DNA of 64,000 nt from Gordionus sp. m RMFG-2023. Lineage: Eukaryota; Nematomorpha; Gordioida; Chordodea; Parachordodidae. Under the pieces are notes generated by a model. The model ran no database searches and was not told the origin of the DNA. It saw nothing but the letters and a program-made list of their open reading frames with translations. Below are positions 35,241-47,700 of this stretch, piece by piece. Each line of letters begins with the position of its first letter. Within the stretch, counting starts at the first letter, position 1. The stretch is from positions 40,587,561 to 40,651,560 of the forward strand of contig NC_088775.1 of the NCBI RefSeq assembly GCF_954871325.1, in the 5' to 3' direction. Position numbers and translations under genes: made by a program.

Positions 35241-36290
35241 AATTTTTTCCTTCTATTTTTATTAAGTGTTTTTAGGAAGTTATTTTCTTCTTCTTTGAAA
35301 AACAGTTTTGATTTAAATTTTTTAATACGTTAATACTTTGATATTATTACAAACTACAATTATTTTAAGACTTAATATACCAACTAGAGGTGGTGCGATA
35401 ATAATATATAAATTCTGTTGCTTTCATCATTGGTCCTTATTTTATAGTTTCAAAATGTTTCATTTCTAACATGGCATCCTTGCCGTGTATAACTCAAGGC
35501 TTCAATATATTTGCATAATTATTTCTTCTAAAGATTTTTAGTGTTTTTGTTTTGTCATTTTATATAACATAATAAATTATAATATGAGCTTACATCGTTA
35601 GTGGCATGACTATGATTGCAAATTAATCAACATCTTTGTGTTGCAATGTAATTTAAGATTAATCCCATTGCTGCTGAGATCATATGATTGCATAATTTAA
35701 ATGAGCAATAACTGTCTAGTCGTTTATATATAATAATGGAAGATAATCTTTTAGAAATTTAATATCTCACAATAATTTTATCGATTACTTAAGCTTCCAT
35801 CATGTCATCTAAGAGGAAGCTCTAACCACCATATAGTTGTATGATTTGGATTGTTTGTTTATATTCTCTTCTTCAAGAATTGTTGATTTGGTTAGGCCTA
35901 TAAATTTTTCCTTATTAGTCCATTCTATAAAACATTTAAAATGGTAAGATTTATATTAGTTTCATGAACTTTATGTCAATGTAAGTTGCTAAGAATTATA
36001 TTATATTATGTGGTTTTTTAAAACCATTATTAATTGAGGCATATGTATGAATTAATTAACCTTTTTTTTAACTTGTAATCTATAGACGCAAAATCTTTTA
36101 TATCAGTAATCGAAAATATGTTATATTGTAATAAATAAATTTTGTATTAAAAAATATTATTTTTAGAAATGTCTAGTATTGTTTTAATTATTTATATACT
36201 CGTTTATTTGTGTGCATAATAGAATAAATGACAAAGTATGAAATTCAGAATAATTGTTCAGATAGCAAATTTAAAAAATATAATATATTA
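35241..36290. other. AT-rich DNA, nothing recognised
   Basis: No frame, element end or RNA motif could be supported. Confidence 0.45.
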
Positions 36291-36296
36291 ATATAA

Positions 36297-36384
36297 AACC
36301 CGGCCGAAGGCCGGGCAAAAGCGGGCTACCCCCATAAAATTTTTTTTTTAAGCCCCCTGAGATTGTAAAAGCTAGCGACGCCCC
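36297..36384. repeat. hAT-like terminus with CCGGCC hairpin
   Basis: CCCGGCCGAAGGCCGGG (about 36299-36315) can fold as a perfect 7-bp stem with a GAA loop. It is followed by a poly-T stretch and by GCTAGCGACGCCCCTG ending at 36384, which read outward is CAGGGGCGTCGCTAGC, a common hAT-type end. Confidence 0.5.
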
Positions 36385-36390
36385 TGTTAG

Positions 36391-36845
36391 TTTGTACATG
36401 AATAGATTTAAGGAGCCATTTTGTGGGTATGGCGATTTTGACTGCAATTGCCATATTTCTTTTGTGGTTGAGGATAGATATCAGAATTAACCATTTTTTT
36501 TTGAATTGGAAAAGAATTATATTTGTTAAGTCAAATAAAGCTGAATGTGAAATATTTTGAGAATAAGATGGTTCTTCTTCCTATGAGGAAAAGTCTAAAA
36601 AAATATATATAATAAACAATATAATGTTAAATGTTACAAACCTGTAGATGTATAAAAATCTATGCGGGAGATAGTGAAATTATTTATTATAAATAAGTTA
36701 AGAAATTTTTTTAAAAAAAGAAGATTGTTTTAAATTTTTTTATACGTTCAATTATTTTTAATAAATTACAAATGTGTTTTTTTAAATTATTTTTGCAAGC
36801 AAAATACTTTTATCTAGATGGGTTTTATTTGAATTAGAATATTTT
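36391..36845. repeat. Dispersed repeat R3, copy 1
   Basis: About 450 bp. It matches 40767-41140 in reverse orientation and 41840-41965 in the same orientation; shared words are GCAAGCAAAATACTTTTATCT and GGTTGAGGATAGATATCAGAAT (first 20 each). Confidence 0.65.
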
Positions 36846-38285
36846 TTCTGTTGGGCGAATCGAAAGTGAAAATATTACTACTTTTTATAATTAAGTGTAA
36901 AAAAATTTTTATATTTAAGTGTAAAAAAATATTTAATAAAATAATATTAAAAAAATTAATATTGTAATTTTTGTTATATTAAAAAAATTATATTGATATT
37001 ATTTTTTTTGAAGGTTAAGCGATATTTTTCTTGAAGAAAACGTCGATAATACAGTATAATTAGTAGGCAATGGTAAGGGGAATGCGTAAAACTTTCTCCA
37101 TTTTAATATATATTTTTTATTAAATTTGCTCCAAAGAGGGAGACGTAGAACAACTTTAAAATTGAACTATTTTGAAACAGAAAATAACAACTCCTTTGGC
37201 ATATTCCAATGAGTTAATAAGAAGAAACACATTTAACTTTAAATTAAAATATATTAACATTTATTTTATTATATCACTCAAAAAATAAAATTAAATACTT
37301 CAAGCTTTTTTGTCTATTTTATTAAAATTAATCAAAATTTGGTTAGATTTTTTTAAAAGTTTGTACATATCTTAGAAAAGAATTTCTCTCCCATAGACAT
37401 TTTTTTTTCTTTATTGTTATAATTAATATATAATTTATAAAAATCACTCTTCCTAATAAAAATAACACAAAATAGATAATTCCTGGCACAAATATGATAT
37501 TCCATTCAGGACAATAAATGCACTATATCAAATCTTGGCACTATTTACTAATGATTTTGCATTCTTAACCAATAAATATTTGTTTAACTATCCCCTAAAT
37601 ATTTTTAGTAAAATAAGAAATCGAAACCAACAAAATTTTTAGAAAAATCTTACCTCCCTCCTTTCACCTCAATTTTCTCCTCTCCCATTCACTCATATTA
37701 TATTTCAATGATGATTTTGAGTCATACCTTCTTCATATGGTGGAAGCAGACTGATATCAAGATTAGATAGTCAACCGGCTATAGACTCATAATAGTAAGG
37801 ATTTAAATTAGCATTTTAATATCACTAGGAATAATTTAATCCCATTCTTTAGAACAATCATTGGAAATTAAAAATCTTAGGGTTTAGTGGTACAAAAAGA
37901 TCTTAGGCACATCTATCACTTTAAGAAGATCTGAAATTTTTTGATAATTGTAACTATAAATTTTCTTTATCTTTTTTGAAAGAGCATACCGTTATATTTA
38001 GGGAGGCTTTCTAAGGATTCTATACATTAAACAGAGTTACTAAAACTCATTTAATATGGAAGCATAAATCAAAGATCATAAAACGCAATAATATAATTAT
38101 TATCCAAATATACTTTACTAGAACACAGTTATTCGTAATACACTAAGTTTTATTTGATTTATTAAGCTGAAGAACTTGGTTTATCAATTTATGAATATCA
38201 TTAACAACATGTAATGTTTTATATTATAATCGTTATTTTTTTTAAAAAATTTAACAAATAAAATTGACAACAAAAATAATATAAT
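36846..38285. other. AT-rich DNA downstream of the collagen gene
   Basis: Only low-complexity sequence and chance frames. A slightly more complex segment (37640-38040) has no recognisable content. Confidence 0.4.
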
Positions 38286-38293
38286 TTCGAAAT

Positions 38294-38299
38294 TTTATT
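38294..38299 (-). terminator. Candidate poly(A) signal of the collagen gene
   Basis: AATAAA on the minus strand, about 170 nt past the stop codon at 38470. The base composition makes chance occurrence likely. Confidence 0.3.
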
Positions 38300-38469
38300 A
38301 ATTAATATATTACACATAAAAAACAAACCAAAAAAATATAATATAATAATTATCAATCAACAAAATAAAAGATTAATTTAAAAGAAAATTCCATTCACTA
38401 ACAATCTTCATTTAAAAAAATTAATTAAAAAGAATGTTGAAAAATTTTAAAAAATATGTATTAGTAAAA

Positions 38470-38767
38470 TTAACGACCACAAACAACACAATTAATTTCT
38501 CTGCCATCAGGATACTTTTCACAATTTAAACTACCGCACTGAGATTCCACAACATATAATTGGCTACCAGGAGCATCGGTGGCATTGCTACCATTTGGAT
38601 AGATGTCGACCTTGGAATGAACGCATATGTATTCGGTTCTAGCGTACAATTCATTGGATGACATAATGTAACCTTGATACATGACTAAAAAGGTATTCGG
38701 GCACATGCTTTGACCAGGGATCATGATTTGAATGGTCTTTTGAGTGTCCAGGCAAACCGCGCAAGCA
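38470..38767 (-). CDS. Collagen exon 9: C-terminal domain, second half and stop
   Basis: Acceptor ATAAATAAAAG. Encodes [48 protein letters not shown] and the end [11 protein letters not shown], then TAA. The four Cys pairs fit the known family. One N-glycosylation site (NATD) is visible. Confidence 0.9.
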
Positions 38768-41700
38768 CTTTTATTTATTTTTTAAAATGTAAGGTAATAT
38801 AATATTTTAAATGAATGGAATCAATAAAAAAATGTAAAAGATGACTTAATTTTACTTACGCATTTTGATTGTGAACTTCTTGATGTTGTTTATCCAGTAC
38901 CACAACAGTTTTTAATATACTGTACCTAACGCCGAATATCAAAGCTTCCGAATCCAAGCCATCTTGGTATTTAGCAAATTTAGGAGAGTCCGGCATGCAC
39001 AAATAATTACCACCACTTCCGACATAATGATAATGACCACTCGCCATTTGTCCTAAATAAAAATATATTATTGTTTCATAAAATTAAAGTCAACCGTAGT
39101 ATAGAAGTTCCTCGTTTCTATTACAAGTCAATGAGCCCCATATCGTATAAGGTAATCCTTTCATCGTGCTCATTTCTAAAGTATACATTAAATAATATAA
39201 ATTCTAAATCGATTTATATGTATTTTTTTAGTTACATAAGTTATAGTATATCTTCTTTAATGTAATTGTTGATGTTGTTAAACGCTCAATTTGAGCTGAT
39301 TTTTAATTGTCAAAGCCTCGGTTCCGCCAATGGATGTCTATGCCATCTATGAGTAAAATCTTTAGACTTGCGTAATATTTATCTGGATAAAATATTGAGT
39401 TAGCCGTTTTTAAAAATCAGCTCAAATCGAACGGTTTAACAAGACTGGTAATTATAATATTATTGTAATGCTTAATAATACTATTAAAATTATTATATAA
39501 TTAAACACCACCTACCCCTCCCCCTCTTCCCAATTATATCATTCCAGATTAGGAAACACTTAAACAAACATGATATGAATCAGATAACTCCCAAACTCAA
39601 ATAATGTTACCAGTTCTAAGAGCAGATTTCGCAATATTTTGACAATCTTGAGCACAGACTCCATCCTCGCCTCTGTCCCCTTTAGGGCCAGACGGACCTA
39701 TGGGACCTAATGGACCTCTCGAACCATCTTCTCCGGGTATGCCGTCGACTCCTGGCAGACCTCTTGGGCCATCTAATCCATCCCTTCCTGGTGGGCCTGA
39801 AGGTCCGGTCAAACCAGATGGTCCTGTATACCCTGGATTTCCAGGTTCACCCTGAGTTCCGGGTTGTCCGTCTCTTCCTGGAAGCCCTGGTTCTCCTGGT
39901 GTGCCATCTTGGCCCGGCTCTCCCTTAACTAATGATTCCATCACGGTCCCTGGAGGTCCGGGTAAACCATTAGAGCCCTGTTTGATAGTTATAAAGAGTT
40001 AAATCATTTTTAATGGGGAAGTGAAGTTATACAAAAATAGTTCTAACTATCGATTAGGTATATTTTATAAGAATTGTGCAATTATTTTCATAATTTTGAT
40101 TAAATATATAAGCTTGGATATTTTAATTAAACATCTTTGTAATTTTTCTAAAAGAATTTAATTCTAATTTAATTATTAAAAAGTAAACATAAAACACATT
40201 TTTATAACTTCTATGTTAAACTAAAATTTCAAATTTACTGGGGCTCCTGGAGTGCCAGGAGGTCCTTTTGGACCTGCAGGACCTATCATTCCTTTCATTC
40301 CTGTTGGGCCTTCTTTTCCATCTGTACCATCTCTACCTGGCTCACCGGGCAGGCCATCTTTGCCTGGTCTCCCATCTAAACCAGGTTGTCCATCTTGACC
40401 ATCTCTGCCTGGAGTACCATCTCTCCCTAGATAGGTGAGTAACAGATACTGCATTATTTGAATAGATTCAACCAATGTATATTGAATTACTTAAATAGAT
40501 CGAGTATATTAATTAATAAAAAGCTACAAGAGTTCACTGTTGGGCCACCTGTTAAATTTTAAAATAGCAAATTTAAAATTAAAAAAGATTATATTGAAAA
40601 GCCTACAAGAAATCAGATGCGTCCAAAAGGAGAGGTTTTATTTACGGCAAAAAATAACTATCAAAATTTGCCGATCTAACTTTATATCTATTTATGGATC
40701 TTTAAGTCATTTATTGACTTAACTTAAATAATACAGTATTGTGATGATTTTATGAAACATGTTTACAATTAAAAAGCCCATCCAGATAAAAGTATTTTGC
40801 TTGCAAAAATAATAAAAAAAACACATTTCAATTTATAAAAATTAAAAAAATTTATAACTATCTTCTTTTTTTTCTTTAAAATTTTTTTTAAAACTTATAC
40901 ATTATTTTTTAAAACATTTAACTTTATAATAAATAATTTCATTATCTCCCGCATTTTAGATTTTCAACATCTATAGGTTTTTAACATTTAACATTATATT
41001 GTTTTATATAATTTTTCTACGATAAATTCTGATACCTATCCTCAACCACACAAAAATATGGCAACAGGAGCAGGAAAAAATCGTCATAGCAAAAAATGGC
41101 TTAGTAAACCTATACATGAACAAACGAGTATAAAAATAATGCGTAACAATTTATCCATTGGCTCGGTATACCGATTCAAAAGGATCACCTTCCTGAATAC
41201 TACGATGACCCCTTGGTAGATTATATAATCAATCAAAGAGGGAGAGAATAAAAAGGGATGATTCAGAATAGATATCTAAAATTATGCAGCTATTAGAATA
41301 TAATAATTGATTGTCGATAAAAGATTTAGTGGAAAATTTACTACCTAATCTCAAAATGAGTGATTCGAATATCTAGATGCTTTAAATCAATGAGATGGAG
41401 CCTGAAAAGAGTTGTAAAAGAACCCGATAGATAGAATTTCCCAGATGTTATCAATATTTAAGAATTGCCTAAAAATGATTGCGCCATTTCAAAATATATT
41501 TAGATTGAAACAGGCTTCAATTCCGACGTCATTTCACACTATGGATGGGCACTTCTGGATTTTTCGTTATATTATGTGTATAAATATATTTTGATCTTTT
41601 ATTTAAATAAAATAAATATACATTAAATAAAGATTTCACAAGTTATATCGAAAATATAATATAAGAAAGGTAAATTTAATAGAAAATAAAATACACAAAT

Positions 41701-44700
41701 AAAAAATATATTAAAAATAATGATAATTTGACCTTAAGTTTTACCCAAAAAGAAATTGTATATTTTTTACCTCATTCAAAAAATCTTCCAATTTATATAT
41801 AAAAATTAATTTTAAAAAAAAACCTCAGTCATATAAACAAATTTTAAAGAAAAACAAAGAAGATTATTTTAAATTTTTTTATAAGTTTAAATATTTTTGA
41901 TAATTTCCAAATGAGTTTTTAAATTATTTTTAAAGCAAAATACTTTTATCTGGATAAGTTTTAATTTATACGTTAACGTGTTTCATAAAATAATTATAAT
42001 AATACTGTAGTTTGTATTTTTGATTGTATTTTATTGAATATTTTTTTAGGTTTTTAATTTAAAATATTTTATAAATTAAAATTTGGTATGTTAAGGTATA
42101 AATATTATTTTTTTCAAAAAAGGAGTATAAAAGTGAAAATTTAATAAAGATATATTTAAACAAATAAAAATAAGGGTTTAAGGTTCAGGTTCGGTTTCAA
42201 TACTTTTGTATACATACCTACATTCGAATTATATGTAAAGATCATTAAAATAAAAAACACATATATAAAACCAGGGCCGTAGCCAGAAAATTCCAGCTGG
42301 GGGGGGGGGGTCAGCTGCTTACTTAAGGGGCCACTATTTTTTTTAAATAAAACAAAAAATTAAGCCCTCATAGAAATTTTTTACTATTTTTATTAAAAAT
42401 TTATAAATTTTATATGAATAAAAAATAATATTACGACAATTTTTATTTTTTTTAACATAATTGAATTAAAAGATAAATTCCGTGTTATTCTTTTTTCATA
42501 AGCCATTAATACTAAATTTTGTTAACGTTGATCTTTCATCGATTCTCTAGTGCTCGATAGATCTCTTTAGTGTAAAGAATGAGGTCTCACAAGAAGACGT
42601 TGATACCCCAATGATGATGGCTGCTGAATAGTATTTATACAATTCTTTAAATGCAGGATGAAATTTTTTTTATACATAATTTTTAGGATATTTTTAAAAT
42701 TATGTGTTACTTTAACTTCTGCAGATAATAAACCTTTTATTATTTTCATTTCATATAATACTTCACCAATAGCCTCAAAATTCTCATAAATGATGCGAGA
42801 TGTTTCTAAATGACCAGTCTACCTCTCTTAAGAGTATGACCTGTATATTTACAGGATACGTTAAAATGTCTAAAAAAAATATTTGCATTAAATTAGAAAT
42901 GATAACAATATACCAATTTTGAACCACAAGTTAGCAATGTATAAAAGGAACTTTTTTATTAAATTTTTTTTGAAGTAGGATTTACACTCATCCATTTCGA
43001 TCAGACATGACGTTTGCACCATCTTATGCCTTGCTTATTATATTCGTTGATTTAGTATTTAACTAATAGTTGCCTTAAAATGCAAATCAGTAATGCTTTT
43101 TGTAGAAAGACACTGTAAATTAATTATTCCTATTTAATTTTCTTGTCTCTAGAAAAAATAGCGACTAATTATGCTCAGATTTTTCAATCTGATGAATCTT
43201 TTGCCTCATCAGCCTTTAGACAAAAAAATAAGCACTCACTTTTGTTTATTTATCTGAGATATTTTAAGCATCATATCTGCCTTTTGAATCTGGGGTGATG
43301 TATATTATGCATTTTTTGGTATTAATTTTATAATTTAATTTGATTTGGGATCTTTTTGGATGGTTTATGAAAACATTGCTATAAATAGTCCAGAAGAATA
43401 AATTATGTTTTCATCTTTTGCAGCATCCTTAATTTGGTTGAACCAGTCCCACGAAAAGGTAGCTTCTGTATATTAAGAAATACCATCAAATCAATTATTG
43501 ATTTAAGATATTAACGATTATGGTTAATTTGTTGACTTACCAAAATTGTTGATATTTCCATATCCTTATTTATATAATAATTTTTTTTATCATGCCAAAT
43601 TTTTATTGAATTTAAATGAGCTTTTGAGCTTTCATGTCTTAGCAGTCCATTTTTTTTTAAATTTGGGGGGTCGGAAAAATTTTTGGGGCATTGATGGCTT
43701 TGGAGCCATTTATCTTCAAGATATAATTAAACCAACTTACACCTATATCAAAATACCCTTACACAATTTACCATATTGCTCAATCATATCTTTCATAATA
43801 ATATAGCTATTTCCATTCAGCCCATCATTCTTGGAGCCCGTTTATCCTTAAATAACACCAATGGGGACATCAGACCTATTGCAATAGGGTCACTCTTCTG
43901 GCAAATAATTTCCAAAATAATTTTCTCCCGTATAAAATCTAACCTATCCAATCTACTACAACCAAACCAGCTTGGTTTTAATGTTCCTGGAGGGAGGCTG
44001 CATCCCACTCGACACGGGTCATCCTCCATAATGCACATGATCAATGCATTTTCAAAATTGATTTACATAATGCCTTCAATTCCCTTAGAAGGGAACATTT
44101 TATACCCTCTTTATGTGAAATATTCCCAGATTATAATTATACAACATACATCGCTGCATGTTACAACCAACCCACCTTTTTAAAATTTAATGGTTCTATC
44201 ATTCTCTCTAAACAAGGTATCTAACAAGGAGATCCTTTAGGTAATCCATTATTCTGTCAAGCATTCAATTAATTATAAAAGAGATCTCTTTAGATCGCTG
44301 AGGATTAAAGACTAAAATATTGACAATTTATAATGCACAAATTTAAATATAAATTAATGAGTAAATGTATATAATCGGCATACGAATCACTATAAAATAA
44401 ATGTATGGGAAAAGAACTTTGTAAAAAAAAATATAAATTTTTTAAGCATTTAAAAATTGTTATATAAATATACATATTTTAAAAAAATAAATGTTGGAAA
44501 TATTGATTAATGCACAAAAATATTCGTAAGAATTATTGCAAGTATAGAAACTCACAAAGATTTCATGAAAAAAATAAGTTTCGAAACCTCTTTGGGATCT
44601 AATTTTTCAATGATTTCATCATTGTTTGGTGTAACCTAAAAAGGGTTAATAACCATTCAATCGAAATTCAGAATACTTCTCAATTATGTTGTTATACGGC

Positions 44701-47700
44701 TCTTTGAGCTAATTTTTAAAATTCTAACTCAATATTTTCGCAAGGCTTAGCAAATATTTTTCTGGCTAAAATAATAGGTTATCAGTTATTAAAATTTGGC
44801 TCAAATCAAGCCATTTAACAATACTACTTCTCATATATTTTTATTCTAGGTAAAGATGAAAATACTCTTTCATTAAAAGGACTACCGGGTAGTTTCCAAA
44901 ATATATAATAATTTTTATATATTGGGAAAATAGTCTAAAATATGTTTGAAATTATGTGAAGCATCTATATCATTTTTTGGAACATTATCAACCATGTTTA
45001 ACCTTTTCTACCACACTCTGCATCCAGCTAGTAATGGATTATGGAATACGTTAACATCCCCTCACAATAATAATCTACCAAATATTTAATTTTTTCGCTA
45101 TCATGATTTAAAATAGATTTGGAAGGATATGCGGTAATAATATTTAAAGATAAAAAAATGCTGCCTGAATAATTAAGCACCTTCCATTCACTTTAAGTAA
45201 TAAAAGTATCCAAGTGAAGATAAATAGATTTATTTTATAGTATTCTTCAACTGACTATATATTAATATTGGAACAATGGGCTTGTCTTGCTGGTCGAGGT
45301 AAACAAATATTAAATCCATCGAGCTTTGCTTTTGACTCAACCATGACATATAATTTAGAAAATTCGTCATCTTAATTTACCTTAATTTTCTTAAGTTTCA
45401 ATATAACGCTTTCTCATAATTTCAATCAAATCAAATGTCATTTTTTTTGAAATATTTTACTTTAGTTTTGCATTGAAAATTTTAAATTATTTGGTGGGAA
45501 ATATTAAAATGGTAATTAAATATAACGCCAAGGAAAATTTGAAATGATTTAATTCATAGAAATTAGCAGCGTATATATTTCTATTATGAATGTGACAAAA
45601 TAAATTGAAAAATATATGCCATAAGGTAGAAATCAGTCATATTTTTAAAAAATTGGGCGGAGGGCTACTTGCGATATAAATCTACCAATATTGCATATTT
45701 TTTAATATCACATTTATCACAAATATATTCTGCCAATATTTAACTATAAATTTTTCATATTCACAATCATTTTATAATTTACTTATTTTGTTAGATTTGA
45801 GTTTATAAGACAATTATAAGAAATTAATTTTTAAATTTAATGAATGATTCAAAATTTCGCTAAAATTATTTTTGGCCACGTTTTTTATGTTTTTCGTTTT
45901 TTTCCTCCGTTTTTTGTATGAAGTTAAAAATTGTCTTCTAATTTATATTTCTTAATTTATAAAATAAGGAAAATATTTTAAATTTAACCTGTAAGTAAGT
46001 TAAAAATGGTTTAACCTTTGAGCAAAGTATTTTGACTCTCGGGGTATATGATTAGTATTGTATCATTAGTTTATAAATACATTATTAAAAACCTTGATCA
46101 CCATTTTTTCCATCAAAGCCATTAGATCCGTCCCTGCCAGTTGGGCCTTGCAGACCAGGTTGGCCAATTGGTCCATCATTACCTGGCTGCCCTGGAGTTC
46201 CATTATCACCTGTCATGCCCTTCATTCCTATACTTCCAGGAGATCCCTTTCAAAATGCAATTTACATTATATGTTAATTTATGATATATTACCATGAAAA
46301 AATTATTTAAGGCGATAAATTTGATAATGATAATGTAACAATAACATTATTATCTCCTAATATGTTTTATTACATAAATATAACATTTTAATCAATTAAA
46401 TTTTAAGAAACTTAGCCTTTTGTGGGAAATATAATTTAGGATAATTTAAAAGTAAAAACCGGTGGCCCTTGAGGTCCGGGGAGTCCATTTTGGCCTGGTG
46501 CACCACTGGAACCAATCTCACCTCTACCACCTGGAGGACCTTGAAATCCAGTTTCCCCTCTAGGACCAGGTTCCCCAGTTCTTCCTTCTGGTCCTGGTTC
46601 GCATTGACAAGCTTATTTTAGGAGAATAGTAATAATTTATATAGCTAAATTACTAAATTTAAATATTTTTATAAAAATTATAGTTCATGTTAGTGTTGTT
46701 AATAGCTAAATGGCCCGATAATATTTCAAACAAAATATCTCAGAAATTTATTATTTATATTATATAATTATAATTGCATTAGTAATTTATAGTTTCTTGA
46801 CTTATAAACTACAATAATTTCCTTTTAGATTTTAAAAATATATATATATCGGAAAAATAGTGTGTATGACTTTTACGACCAGATAATATTCGATATCAAA
46901 CAATTTGATGAATCGATGAATAAAAGTAGAGTGAATAGTTATTTAAAATTCAAAACTTCAATACTCTCCCTTTAGTATTGTAAATCAATTTTCTAATTTA
47001 TTATCTTAATTTATATAATATAATAATTATTTTAGACTATTCAAGTTTCATCAGAAATTTTCTTAGACAGATATATGTCCTGCGATATCAGCAATTAGTC
47101 GTTTCATAGTGTATTGAACATTTAAAAACCTTACGCCATGGTACTCGTCTGAATTGAATCAAATAAACTAGTTATGAAATGCGCAGAGAAATAAGGATTG
47201 GAAATCAATCGACAGACAGGTTACTTTAAATAAATCTCAGGAAGGGAGAATAGCTATGTGATATAAAAATAGGAGAATGAAATTTGTAGGCCAAGAGTGT
47301 GTAAATATTTAAGTTAGTTGTTGCAAAATGATGATTGGGGTAGAGAAGAGAGAACAATATTTTCTTGGCTAAAATAGAGAGAAATGAGTAGTATGAATGG
47401 AGCTGCATTGCAGCCAAAATTGAAATCCAAGAGGATAAAGTTGAAATTGGCGTTTTTGTATGATTCAGCTGACTCTAAGAAGAGTGAGGAAAAAATATTG
47501 CAAATAACTAAGAATCTAATCTTATGATTCATGGCAAGTATAAGGTAAGAATGGTAAATATTATAAAGATCGGGTATTTCTGAAATTAAGAAAAACTTAG
47601 CCCGAAAAGTAGTTTGATATCTGGAATAGATAAGAAAAAGTTTGGAGGCATTGATTGTTAAATGGGAGAAAATGTGAAGACCACGAAGAATTGGAGGGAT

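Noticed and set aside
39710-39928. Plus-strand frame opposite collagen exon 6
   Set aside because: A shadow of the Gly-X-Y coding strand; the minus strand has the triplets and splice sites.
43817-44044. Minus-strand frame opposite the LINE fragment
   Set aside because: The plus strand has clear reverse-transcriptase motifs.
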